From Rhodoferax sp. (GTDB taxonomy: Bacteria > Pseudomonadota > Gammaproteobacteria > Burkholderiales > Burkholderiaceae_C): a stretch of DNA of 64,000 bases. The stretch is taken from positions 25,257-89,256 of the forward strand of contig NZ_JAAFIX010000012.1 of NCBI RefSeq assembly GCF_013297935.1. The letters run 5' to 3'. A program made the position numbers and the translations under genes. This document shows, piece by piece, positions 18,906 to 26,381 of the stretch. Below the pieces are notes generated by a model. That model was not told the origin of the DNA. It saw only the letters and a list, made by a program, of their open reading frames with translations, and ran no database searches. Numbering within the stretch: the first letter of the stretch is position 1; the number at the start of each line of letters is the position of its first letter.

Positions 18906-19751
18906 TCAGTGCCCTGCCAAGCGCAGAGCGAGCGCGCTGAGGGCGCGATATGCCTCGCCGCTGGGCGCATCCCAGCGGTCCACCACCGCCGCTTGCCGGC
19001 TGATGGCAGCCACATCCCCGCGGGCCGCCGGGCCGGTGAGTGCCCCGGCAGGCCCGAGGCGGGTGATGTTGTCCACCGCATTGCGCAACAGCGTGGCGCG
19101 CAGGCCGGGCAGCAGGTGGGCAGGCACACCGCTGCGGGTCCAGGCCGCTTCTGCAACTGACTGAATCACCGGCAGAAAGTTGGTCGCAAACACAGCGGCT
19201 GCGTGGTAGAGCACTTTGTCGTCGCTGGCCACCCCGAAACATTGCGCACCGAGGGTGCTGAAGGCCCGCTCCAAGGTGTCGCAGGCCGAAGCGTCGCCTT
19301 CCAGCGCACAGGCGGTGCCCGCAAACTGTTGCACCGCCACGGCAACATCCGCAAAACTCAAAATACAGTGAGCGCTGGCCGTGCGCCAGCCTAGGTCGGC
19401 AAGGGGCTGCAGGCTGCCGGCATGTTGGGTGCCGCTGCAATGAAAGACGATGGGGTATGCGCCCTTTGCGCCTTTTTCACCCTGTGCACCCTTCGCATTG
19501 TGGCTGTCTGCCAGCGCGGTCGCCACCTCGGCAATGCGGGCGTCTTGCACCGCCACCATCCACACCTCGGCGGGGCGCATGGCGTGCAACGACGTAGCGG
19601 GCGTGCCCGCCCCGATAGCGGCGCAGGCAGCCTGTGCACTCCCCGCACTGCTGGTCAGCACATCTTGAATCTCGAACACGCCATGCCGTGCCCACAGGGT
19701 GGCCAATGTGCGGCCTACCCGGCCGGCACCTATCAGGTTCAGGGTTGTCAC
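18906..19751 (-). CDS. Rossmann-fold DUF2520-type NADP-binding protein
   Basis: 281 aa. The N-terminal dinucleotide-binding motif reads 'LNLIGAGRVGRTLATLW'. 'HCSGTQHAGSLQPL' and 'ASAHCILSFAD' in the middle, and a helical C-terminal domain with 'HAAAVFATNFLPVIQSVAEAAW', match proteins with Rossmann-like plus DUF2520 domains, related in fold to 6-phosphogluconate dehydrogenase/ProC. The reaction is unknown. Residues about 87-98 (KGAQGEKGAKGA) are a collagen-like Gly-X-Y insert that relatives probably lack. It is divergent from the epimerase gene (44-nt gap). Confidence 0.82.
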   Translation of the reverse strand: MTTLNLIGAGRVGRTLATLWARHGVFEIQDVLTSSAGSAQAACAAIGAGTPATSLHAMRPAEVWMVAVQDARIAEVATALADSHNAKGAQGEKGAKGAYPIVFHCSGTQHAGSLQPLADLGWRTASAHCILSFADVAVAVQQFAGTACALEGDASACDTLERAFSTLGAQCFGVASDDKVLYHAAAVFATNFLPVIQSVAEAAWTRSGVPAHLLPGLRATLLRNAVDNITRLGPAGALTGPAARGDVAAISRQAAVVDRWDAPSGEAYRALSALALRLAGH

Positions 19752-19795
19752 GCGCGATTCACTCCGGGAACGGTGGGCGCCGCTACGATGGCGCC

Positions 19796-20650
19796 ATGAA
19801 AAAAATTCTGGTTACAGGCGGCACGGGTGCCGTCGGCAAATACATTGTGGACGATCTGGTGCAGCACGGGTACACCGTAGGGGTGCTGGACTTGGCGGCC
19901 CCCGTCCGCAGCGATGTGACCCACCACGCCGTAGACGTGTTGCAGCTCGATGCGGTGCTACAGGCCATGGCCGGTTATGACGCGGTGGTGCATGTGGCGG
20001 GCATTCCGCACCCGCTGAGCGACCCGGCCAAGCGGGTGTTTGATGTGAATGTGAACGGCACCTTCAACGTGCTCGAAGCCGCCGCCCGGCATGGCATTGG
20101 CAAAGTGGTGTTTACCTCCAGCGAGTCGACCATGGGCTTTGCCTTTGCGGCGCACCGGCTGGCGCCCTTGTACATCCCGGTGGACGAGGCACACCCCGCC
20201 CGCCCGCAAGACCCCTATGGCCTGAGCAAAGTGGTGAGTGAGCAAGTCTGCAAGACCTATTCGGACCGGTACGGCATGCGAACCGTGTGTTTGCGTATGC
20301 CCTGGGTCTGGCTGCCCGACGATGCGCAGCGCCCCTTCTACCGCTCGCTCGTGGCGGAGTACCCCAATTGGTACAAAAACATCTGGACCTTTGTAGACGC
20401 CCGCGATGTTGCCACCGCGCACCGCTTGGCCTTGGAAGTCGATCTGGAAGACTCACACGAAGCCTTTTTCATCACCGGCCCGCACAACTGGACGAGCCGT
20501 GACGGCCGTGCGCTGATGGCCGAGTTCTGGCCGGAAGTCACCGAGTTTGCCGCTGGCTTTGGCGGTACCGATCCCTTGATTTCCCACGCCAAAGCTGCAC
20601 GACTCCTGGGCTATGCGCCGCGCTTTGGCGTGAGCGAGGTGCTGGGCTAG
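19796..20650 (+). CDS. NAD-dependent epimerase/dehydratase (extended SDR)
   Basis: 284 aa from the ATG that gives the Rossmann start 'MKKILVTGGTGAVGKYIVDDL' (GxxGxxG). The catalytic YxxxK is in 'DPYGLSKVVSE', with a Ser-rich strand 'VVFTSSESTMG' before it. The extended SDR length and 'NVNGTFNVLEAA' fit sugar-nucleotide or uronate-type dehydrogenases; the substrate cannot be assigned. Its TAG stop shares the palindrome CTAG with the stop of the convergent PAP2 gene. Confidence 0.87.
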   Translation: MKKILVTGGTGAVGKYIVDDLVQHGYTVGVLDLAAPVRSDVTHHAVDVLQLDAVLQAMAGYDAVVHVAGIPHPLSDPAKRVFDVNVNGTFNVLEAAARHGIGKVVFTSSESTMGFAFAAHRLAPLYIPVDEAHPARPQDPYGLSKVVSEQVCKTYSDRYGMRTVCLRMPWVWLPDDAQRPFYRSLVAEYPNWYKNIWTFVDARDVATAHRLALEVDLEDSHEAFFITGPHNWTSRDGRALMAEFWPEVTEFAAGFGGTDPLISHAKAARLLGYAPRFGVSEVLG

Positions 20651-21303
20651 CGGGTCGCTCCAGGCACCGGCGCTGCTTGGTGCAGCTGGTGCCGCCGAAA
20701 CGGCTGAACCTTGCCGGAGAGCCACAGCGCAATCCGGACCTCCAGGGCGTGCGTTGGCAGATAGGTCGCGGTGCTGGTGTTCAAGGCCAGCACGAGCAAG
20801 CAAGGCGCCCATCGCGAAGCCGGATGCCGCAAGGGTGTTTTCTCCAAGCGCCGCACTACCGGCAGACTGACTGCCAGCCCGAGCAGCCAAGCGGCGACCA
20901 CCTCACTCACACTGTGCGCGCCCACCACCACCCGCGAGACTCCCACCAAGAGCGCAAGCACCGCACCTAGCGGGGCACCGACATCGTGCCCCCAGCGGCC
21001 GGGCAAGCCCCGTAGCAGCAGGGGCAGAATGGCTGCGGCCAGCAGGCCGTGGCCGCTCACACCGGTGAAGTCGATGGCGGCGATGCCGATGCCCCAGCCG
21101 TAAAACAAGCACTTGCTCGTGACCGTGAGCGCCACCGCGCCCGCCATGGCCAGCACATAGTGCCGCACGGCGGCATGGGCACCACTGCGCCACAGCCCGA
21201 ATGCGACCAACACAAATGCGGGAAGAAGCAGGCTCGACGAGCCGAAGTGGGTCACCGTCCACCACAGCGGCGCAATCGGCGGGTTGCTCGCGGTCTCGCT
21301 CAT
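20647..21303 (-). CDS. PAP2-superfamily membrane protein with altered motifs
   Basis: 218 aa from the ATG overlapping the srkA stop (ATGA). Several membrane spans. The second and third PAP2 motifs are recognisable: SGH at 83-85 and S123-R124...H130. The usual final Asp is Glu134, and the first motif (Lys then Arg-Pro) is missing around K64. The core His pair is kept, so phosphatase activity is possible but not certain. It is the last gene of a four-gene minus-strand cluster with two kinases and a metallophosphoesterase. Confidence 0.75.
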   Translation of the reverse strand: MSETASNPPIAPLWWTVTHFGSSSLLLPAFVLVAFGLWRSGAHAAVRHYVLAMAGAVALTVTSKCLFYGWGIGIAAIDFTGVSGHGLLAAAILPLLLRGLPGRWGHDVGAPLGAVLALLVGVSRVVVGAHSVSEVVAAWLLGLAVSLPVVRRLEKTPLRHPASRWAPCLLVLALNTSTATYLPTHALEVRIALWLSGKVQPFRRHQLHQAAPVPGATR

Positions 21304-22352
21304 ACGATCAGGGGGGCGTCGTTCATGGCCTCGATCTGGTCTTCCAGCATCTGGATCTGGCCTTTCCAGTAGTCGCTCGTGCCGAACCACGGGAAGTTGA
21401 CCGGGAAAATCGGATCGCTCCAGCGCCGGGCCAGCCAGGCGCTGTAGTGAATCAGGCGCAAGGTGCGCAGGGGCTCAATCAGGGCGAGCTCCATGCGGTC
21501 GAACTCGCGGAATTGCTCGTAGCCGTCCACCAGCATGCCCAGCTGCCGGGTTTGCTGCTGGCGGTCACCGCTGAGCAGCATCCAGAGGTCTTGCACCGCG
21601 GGGCCGGTGCGGGCGTCGTCCAGGTCCACAAAGTGCGGGCCGGGGCCTGCACTGGCCGCCACATCGGTGGGCGTCCAGAGAATGTTGCCGGGGTGGCAGT
21701 CCCCGTGCAGACGGAGGTGGCGTATGCCGCTCGAATTGGTCTTGTTTTGGCCTCTAGCCCGCTCCATGTCTGCGCGACCAGCTATCAAATCGATAGCTTC
21801 CTGGCAGCGCTTGCTCCACAGGGTTTGCACATCCAGCGGCACCATGTCGTGGGACAGCAGCCACTCCATGGGCTCGGCGGCGAAGGTTTGCACATCCAGC
21901 GCCGGGCGGTGCACAAAGGGGGCCCGCGCCCCGACGGTGTGGATGCGCGCCAGAAAGCGGCCAATCCATTCCAGCACCTCGCCGTCGTCCAGCTCCGGTG
22001 GCCGCCCGCCGCGGCGCGGGCTCACGCTGAAGCTAAAGCCCTCGAATTCGTGGAGGCTGTGCCCCTGGAACACCAGGGGGCCGACGGCGGGTATGTCGTC
22101 CGCCATCAGCTCGGCGGCAAAGTCGTGCTCTTCCTGAATTTGGGCCTTGCTCCAGCGCTCGGGCCGGTAGAACTTGGCCACCACCGGCGCGCCGTCTTCG
22201 AGCTGCACCTGGTAGACGCGGTTTTCGTACGACGACAGCGCGGTAAGCCGGCCATCGCCGCGCAGGCCCACGCTGTCCAGCGCGTCGAGCACCACGTCCG
22301 GCGTCAGGGTTTCAAAGGGGTGGGCAGCGCCGTGCGCAGTGGGGTGGGTCAT
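21300..22352 (-). CDS. srkA: Stress-response Ser/Thr kinase SrkA (YihE)
   Basis: 350 aa. SrkA/RdoA landmarks: 'LTALSSYENRVYQVQLEDGAPVVAKFYRPERW' with the ATP-binding Lys, the catalytic loop 'LRLHGDCHPGNILW', and 'FVDLDDARTGPAVQDLWMLL' with the Mg-binding Asp. In E. coli it counters programmed death under stress and is in the Cpx regulon. Residues about 186-208 (AIDLIAGRADMERARG...) coincide with a dispersed-repeat copy and look like an insertion just before the catalytic loop. They account for the protein being about 20 residues longer than E. coli SrkA. Confidence 0.93.
   Translation of the reverse strand: MTHPTAHGAAHPFETLTPDVVLDALDSVGLRGDGRLTALSSYENRVYQVQLEDGAPVVAKFYRPERWSKAQIQEEHDFAAELMADDIPAVGPLVFQGHSLHEFEGFSFSVSPRRGGRPPELDDGEVLEWIGRFLARIHTVGARAPFVHRPALDVQTFAAEPMEWLLSHDMVPLDVQTLWSKRCQEAIDLIAGRADMERARGQNKTNSSGIRHLRLHGDCHPGNILWTPTDVAASAGPGPHFVDLDDARTGPAVQDLWMLLSGDRQQQTRQLGMLVDGYEQFREFDRMELALIEPLRTLRLIHYSAWLARRWSDPIFPVNFPWFGTSDYWKGQIQMLEDQIEAMNDAPLIV
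21749..21798 (-). repeat. Dispersed ~50-bp repeat, copy inside srkA
   Basis: Blocks in plus-strand order: GGCCTCTAGCCC, TGCGCG, CAGCTATC and GATAGC. The frame of srkA (minus strand) stays open across it. It encodes a polar, probably surface loop just ahead of the HGDCHPGN catalytic loop. Confidence 0.75.
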
Positions 22353-22406
22353 GCGGGCATTGTCCCCCGCATTGGCACGGTGTTGCAGGTGCCGGGTGCA
22401 GTCCGT

Positions 22407-23924
22407 TCAGCCTAAGGGGCCGAGGTCGTCGCCGTAGCCGGAGAGTCGCCCGGACTCGGCGTCGGAGTCCGAGTAGCCTCCGGCGCTCGCAGCGGGGCTG
22501 TCGTCGCCCAGGTGTTCGAAGGGCAGCGCTTGCTTGACCAGAATGATGGTGCACGGTGCGTCCATCGCTACCTTGATCGGCACGGTGGCCACAAAGCGCT
22601 GTGTTTTGAGGCCATGGGTGGCGGCCCCCATGACGATCACGCTCACGTTGTTGCCCCGTGCGTAGTCCAGCAGGGCTTGCGCGACATCGCCGCTCTCCAG
22701 CACATGACAGGACATCTGGTGCCCTGGGTGGTCGAGCGGTTGCGCCCATTGGCGCATAGCGGTCAGGTAGCGGCGGTGAACGCTGGTTTCGCTGCGGTCT
22801 TCGTCAGAGGCACTGGTCTGGCTGCCGGAGATCACGGTCACGCAGGCCAGGCGCGCCCCCGGTCGGGTGCCCAAGGAGCGCGCAACGGCCTGCCGCAGGC
22901 TGTAGAGGGTGGCGTCGCTGGCATCTTTGTACGGCACGGCCACCATGACGATGGGCACTTCTTCGAGTTGCTGCGAGGGCAAGGGGCTGGGCTGGTAGTG
23001 CATGCCCGCGGCCTTGATCCAGCGTTTGAAGTGGGTGCGGAAAGGGGTGCTCTCAATATGGGTGCCGCGATGGGTCACGTGTACTTGGGTCGGGTGGGCC
23101 AGGTCAAACGCCAGGTGCGCCGCAGAGGGGTAACGCTTGGCTGCTTCGGGCTCCAGGCATCGCAAGACCACTTCCTGCAGCCAGGCGGGCACGTCGGAGC
23201 GGCGCTTGCGCGGGGGGACCGGGTCCATCCACAAGCGCTGGCGCAGTCCGGCGTTGGTCTGGGGCTCCCCGAAGGGCAGCTCTTCGGTGCACAGCTGGTA
23301 GAGCATGACCCCGATGGCAAACACATCGCTGCGGGGGTCACCGCGAACGCCCACCACCTGCTCGGGTGCGATCCAGGCCGGTGAGCCCACGGCCTTGCGC
23401 AGCTGCTCGGCCAGCAGGTCCGGAAAATGGGCGTGGCAGGAGAGGCCGAAGTCCAGGAGCACGGCGCTGCCGTCATCGCGCAGGAGCACGTTCGCGGGCT
23501 TGAGGTCCAGGTGCACGGTGTTTTGCTGGTGCAAGGCATGCGCGGCCCGCGCGACTGCAGCACCCAGGCGGGTGATGTCGGCAATGTCGAGGGGTTGCGG
23601 CGCGTCCAGCCAGTGTTGCAGCGTGCGCCCCTGCACATATTCCATGACCAGGTAGGGCACATGAAGCAGGTCGCCCGCCGCCACAAAGCGCGGTGTGTGC
23701 GGGCCGCTCAGGGCCTGCATGATCTGGCATTCCACCTCGAAACTGACAATGTTCTCGGCCCCGTCCCCGGAGGTCATGCGGGGTACCTTCATGGCCATCT
23801 CGAAACCCGGGCCGGGCCGCCCGTCGGCGTACATCACGCGGTAAATGTGGGCCATGCCACCGGAGTGAATGCAGGCTTCGACCAGAAAGCCGTCGAGCAC
23901 CTCTCCGGGTTCGAGCAGTTTCAT
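22407..23924 (-). CDS. Ser/Thr protein kinase fused to a UspA domain
   Basis: 505 aa. Residues about 8-275 are a Hanks-type kinase: Gly-loop HSGGMAHIYRV (20-30), Lys46 (AMKV), catalytic loop HLDLKPANVLL with D140, K142 and N145, DFG 158-160 and APE 187-189. The Arg before the catalytic Asp is Leu (HLD instead of HRD), so activation-loop phosphorylation may not be needed. Residues about 323-464 are a universal-stress-protein domain ending 'SVIVMGAATHGLKTQRFVATVP', an ATP-binding-type UspA motif. An acidic Ser/Gly tail follows. No membrane segment, so cytoplasmic. The start overlaps the metallophosphoesterase stop (ATGA). Confidence 0.92.
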   Translation of the reverse strand: MKLLEPGEVLDGFLVEACIHSGGMAHIYRVMYADGRPGPGFEMAMKVPRMTSGDGAENIVSFEVECQIMQALSGPHTPRFVAAGDLLHVPYLVMEYVQGRTLQHWLDAPQPLDIADITRLGAAVARAAHALHQQNTVHLDLKPANVLLRDDGSAVLLDFGLSCHAHFPDLLAEQLRKAVGSPAWIAPEQVVGVRGDPRSDVFAIGVMLYQLCTEELPFGEPQTNAGLRQRLWMDPVPPRKRRSDVPAWLQEVVLRCLEPEAAKRYPSAAHLAFDLAHPTQVHVTHRGTHIESTPFRTHFKRWIKAAGMHYQPSPLPSQQLEEVPIVMVAVPYKDASDATLYSLRQAVARSLGTRPGARLACVTVISGSQTSASDEDRSETSVHRRYLTAMRQWAQPLDHPGHQMSCHVLESGDVAQALLDYARGNNVSVIVMGAATHGLKTQRFVATVPIKVAMDAPCTIILVKQALPFEHLGDDSPAASAGGYSDSDAESGRLSGYGDDLGPLG

Positions 23925-24670
23925 CGGCCTTCCTCCAGGCGCTGTGCAAAGAACTCCGGCAAGCCGGCTTTGCGGATTGCGGTAGCTGCTGCAAAGTGGT
24001 CGTAAGGCACCCGGTGGAAGGTGAGCTGTTGGCGTTCGGTGTCGAGCAAAGCGTACATGGCCTGCGGCTTGCCGTCCCGGGGCTGCCCCACGGAGCCGAT
24101 GGTGCTGAGCCACTGCCGGTGCCGCGGCACCGGTACCGGCACCCCGGGCTGGGGGGTGAATTTCATGAGTCCGTCGGTCCCGCGGTAGTACAGGCTTTGC
24201 AGGTGCACATGGCCGCCGAACACGTAGCGCACCTCCGGTAGGGCGCTGGCGGCATTCAGGCTCTGGGTGGCACTGCGCTGGTCGTAGACGTAGCGCCAGA
24301 GTTCGGGCGCATCGACACTGGCATGGACCAGCAACACACTGTCCTGATGGTAGGTCAGGGGCAGGGCATCGAGCCAGTCGCGCTGGCTCTCGCTCAGCTG
24401 CCGGTGGGTCCACTCGGCGGTGCTGTCGCCGATAGTTTTGGGCACGGGGGGCGGGCTGACCGCCATTTCGTCATGGTTGCCTTTGAGCACAACAGCGCCC
24501 TCCTCGGTGAGCAGCATGATGCGGTCCAGCACCTCCGAGGGTTGGGCGCCGTAGCCCACCATGTCGCCCAGAAATGCAAAGCGCTGCGCCTGCTGGGCGC
24601 GCGCATGCGCAAGGCAGGCGTCCAGCGCCTGCAGGTTGCCGTGAATGTCGGACAACAATGCCAGTCTCAT
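23921..24670 (-). CDS. Metallophosphoesterase (calcineurin-like)
   Basis: 249 aa. All metal-binding motifs are visible: D8-x-H10 (LLSDIHGN), GDMVGYG with D36, GNHDE (N65-H66), 'LLVHAS' and 'FGGHVHLQ'. The sequence resembles the YfcE/PP2A-like bacterial phosphatases. It could be the phosphatase partner of the kinase encoded right after it (4-nt overlap), or a phosphodiesterase. The ATG at 24670 follows a GGAGAC ribosome site. It is first in the cluster, downstream of the FNR-like box. Confidence 0.9.
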   Translation of the reverse strand: MRLALLSDIHGNLQALDACLAHARAQQAQRFAFLGDMVGYGAQPSEVLDRIMLLTEEGAVVLKGNHDEMAVSPPPVPKTIGDSTAEWTHRQLSESQRDWLDALPLTYHQDSVLLVHASVDAPELWRYVYDQRSATQSLNAASALPEVRYVFGGHVHLQSLYYRGTDGLMKFTPQPGVPVPVPRHRQWLSTIGSVGQPRDGKPQAMYALLDTERQQLTFHRVPYDHFAAATAIRKAGLPEFFAQRLEEGR

Positions 24671-24757
24671 CAAGTCTCCGTCGCTATTCTTTGTGTTCCG
24701 GCGCATCATGCCTTGGTCGGCTGACGGCAAGTTTGCAAGGCGTCGCCCCAGCGTCAA

Positions 24758-24771
24758 TTGATGCAGGTCAA
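24758..24771. promoter_or_regulatory. FNR/ANR-type binding site
   Basis: TTGAT-GCAG-GTCAA matches the FNR consensus TTGAT-N4-ATCAA at 9 of 10 positions. It lies in the 135-nt gap between the divergent metallophosphoesterase and K+-channel genes. It is 87 nt from the former's start, a good class II distance, and 34 nt from the channel's ATG. Oxygen-responsive control of the kinase cluster is the natural reading. Confidence 0.6.
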
Positions 24772-24805
24772 AGCCGGGCCTGTATCGCCACCGTAAAGTG
24801 AAATC

Positions 24806-25303
24806 ATGCGCAAAGTCAAACTGCACAAACTCGTGATCGGTCGCCGGGGGCTGTTGTATTCGCTGGGCCTGTGCATGCTGATTCTTGGCATGGGGGGCCT
24901 GGGCTTCTGGGCCTTGGAGCCGCAGGCAGAGACCCTGTCCGACGGGCTGTGGCTCGCCTTCACTACCGCGGCTACGGTGGGCTATGGGGATATCGTGCCC
25001 AGCACCCATGCATCGCGCACGTTTTCGGTGGTGGTGGTCCTCATGGGGCTGGCGGTGTTGTCGCTGGTAACCGCCTCGGTGGCGGCCATGTTGGTCGAGG
25101 TGGAGGAGCGCGAAGTGGAGGGGGAGTTGATGCGCGAGATCCACGCGCTGCGGCTGGAGGTGCGACATCTGCGCGGCGAGGTACGCGCGCAGCCAGCGGC
25201 GACCGGACAAGAAAAAGCCGACACCCCGCGAGGGGCGCCGGCTGGACCACTGAGCGCGTCCGGCAACGTGGTGCCGGATGATCAGGGGATCAGACCACGG
25301 TAA
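24806..25303 (+). CDS. Two-TM potassium channel with cytoplasmic coiled coil
   Basis: 165 aa. TM1 is about residues 15-36, the pore contains the K+ selectivity filter TVGYGD (57-62), and TM2 is about 72-96. A charged heptad region ([27 protein letters not shown], about 100-126) should form a tetrameric coiled coil. No voltage sensor or RCK domain. It would be a KcsA-like inner-membrane K+ channel. It is divergent from the kinase cluster. Its last 30 codons overlap the ohr terminator and the end of ohr on the other strand, so the extreme C-terminus is probably unconstrained. Confidence 0.9.
   Translation: MRKVKLHKLVIGRRGLLYSLGLCMLILGMGGLGFWALEPQAETLSDGLWLAFTTAATVGYGDIVPSTHASRTFSVVVVLMGLAVLSLVTASVAAMLVEVEEREVEGELMREIHALRLEVRHLRGEVRAQPAATGQEKADTPRGAPAGPLSASGNVVPDDQGIRPR
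25212..25243 (-). terminator. Intrinsic terminator of the ohrR-ohr operon
   Basis: Read on the minus strand: AGCCG, inner CCCC-tcgc-GGGG, CGGCT, then TTTTTC. This is a strong hairpin with a U-tract, 46 nt beyond the ohr stop. It lies inside the 3' end of the convergent K+-channel gene. Confidence 0.8.
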
Positions 25304-25718
25304 TGGTCACGTCGATGTTGCCGCGGGTCGCGTTGGAGTAGGGGCAAACTTCGTGGGCCTTGGCCACCAGAGATTCTGCGGCGGCTTTGTCCATGCCGGG
25401 GATACTGACTTGCAAAGCCACTTCAATACCGAAGCCTTGGGGAATCTGGCCGATACCGACCGATGCGTTGATGCTGGTGTCAGCAGGCAACGCGATTTTC
25501 TGGGCGCCCGCCACAAACTTCATGGCGCCGATAAAGCACGCGCTGTAGCCGGAGGCAAACAGCTGCTCAGGGTTCACGCCAGCGCCGGGGCCGCCCATTT
25601 CTTTGGGTACTGCTAGCTTCAGGTCCAACAGCCCGTCGGAGGTGCGGGTTGTGCCGTCACGGCCGCCGGTAGAGGTGGCGTGGGCGGTGTAAATGACTTT
25701 CTCGATCTTGTTGCTCAT
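25290..25718 (-). CDS. ohr: Organic hydroperoxide resistance protein Ohr
   Basis: 142 aa, OsmC/Ohr family. The catalytic cysteines are C61 ([10 protein letters not shown]) and C125 ([12 protein letters not shown]), with Arg20 and Glu51 in place for peroxide activation. It reduces organic hydroperoxides with lipoylated partners. It follows ohrR by 60 nt and is transcribed with it, probably de-repressed when OhrR is oxidised. It overlaps the K+-channel gene tail-to-tail by 14 bp. Confidence 0.95.
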   Translation of the reverse strand: MSNKIEKVIYTAHATSTGGRDGTTRTSDGLLDLKLAVPKEMGGPGAGVNPEQLFASGYSACFIGAMKFVAGAQKIALPADTSINASVGIGQIPQGFGIEVALQVSIPGMDKAAAESLVAKAHEVCPYSNATRGNIDVTITVV

Positions 25719-25778
25719 GGCGCTTCTTTCATAAAGTGCTGCGGTGTGCTGCAGCGGGGTGGGTAATGGGGTTGTGGG

Positions 25779-26237
25779 TTACGCGGTCGTCAGGCGCTCG
25801 CGCAGGGCCTGCACCTGTTGTGTCAGGCCTATGAGCTCGTCCAGCGGGCAGTCGGCGGCGGCCAGCACACAGGCGGGGATGCGTGTGGCTTGCACTTTCA
25901 GGGTGCGGCCTTTGGGGCTCAGAAAAACTTCGACGCGGCGCTCATCGGCAGTGCTGCGTTGGCGGCTGAGCAAGCCGGCTTGCTCCATGCGCTTGAGCAG
26001 GGGGGTGAGGGTGCCGGAGTCGAGGTAGAGGCGCTCGCCCAGGGCGGAGACGCTCATGCCGTCCTGCTCCCACAGCACCATCATCACCAGGTATTGCGGG
26101 TAGGTGAGTTGCAGCTCTTCCAGCATAGGCTTGTACAGCTTGGTCATGGCCAGCGAGGTGGAGTAGAGCGCAAAGCACAGCTGGTTATCCAGCCGGAGGG
26201 CGGCGTCGTTAGCAGAAAGGGTGCGGGACGTTGGCAT
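25779..26237 (-). CDS. ohrR: MarR-family peroxide-sensing repressor OhrR
   Basis: 152 aa from the ATG at 26237. The reactive N-terminal cysteine is C21 (LDNQLCFALYS), exactly as in OhrR. The winged helix follows: 'LTYPQYLVMMVLWEQDGMSVSALGERLYLDSGTLTPLLKRMEQAGLL', with the wing 'RQRSTADERRVEVFLSPKG'. It represses ohr until oxidised by organic peroxides. Tandem palindromes just upstream are the likely operator, giving autoregulation of the ohrR-ohr operon. Confidence 0.94.
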   Translation of the reverse strand: MPTSRTLSANDAALRLDNQLCFALYSTSLAMTKLYKPMLEELQLTYPQYLVMMVLWEQDGMSVSALGERLYLDSGTLTPLLKRMEQAGLLSRQRSTADERRVEVFLSPKGRTLKVQATRIPACVLAAADCPLDELIGLTQQVQALRERLTTA

Positions 26238-26255
26238 GGGTTGAATTATAGCCAG

Positions 26256-26281
26256 CAATTTAATTGTGTGCAATTTAATTT
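26256..26281. promoter_or_regulatory. Tandem OhrR operator
   Basis: CAATTTAATTG (26256-26266) is a perfect palindrome, and CAATTTAATTT (26271-26281) is a near-perfect second copy 15 nt away. AT-rich boxes of this form are OhrR-type sites. They lie 19-44 nt upstream of the ohrR start and stand out in GC-rich DNA. Confidence 0.75.
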
Positions 26282-26381
26282 GAAGAAATGGGGTTTTGCC
26301 GGCAGCAAGGGTAAATATCAGCTTGGCATGGCCGGGGCTCATGGGGTAACGTTTACGTCACCCTGAATGAGGAGACTGCAC

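Noticed and set aside
21201..22415. A 404-codon frame opposite srkA
   Set aside because: Antisense shadow of srkA; composition reads as reversed codons, no motif.
24671..25210. N-terminal extension of the metallophosphoesterase frame to 25210
   Set aside because: It runs antisense through the K+ channel; the metal motif DxH starts at residue 8 from ATG 24670.
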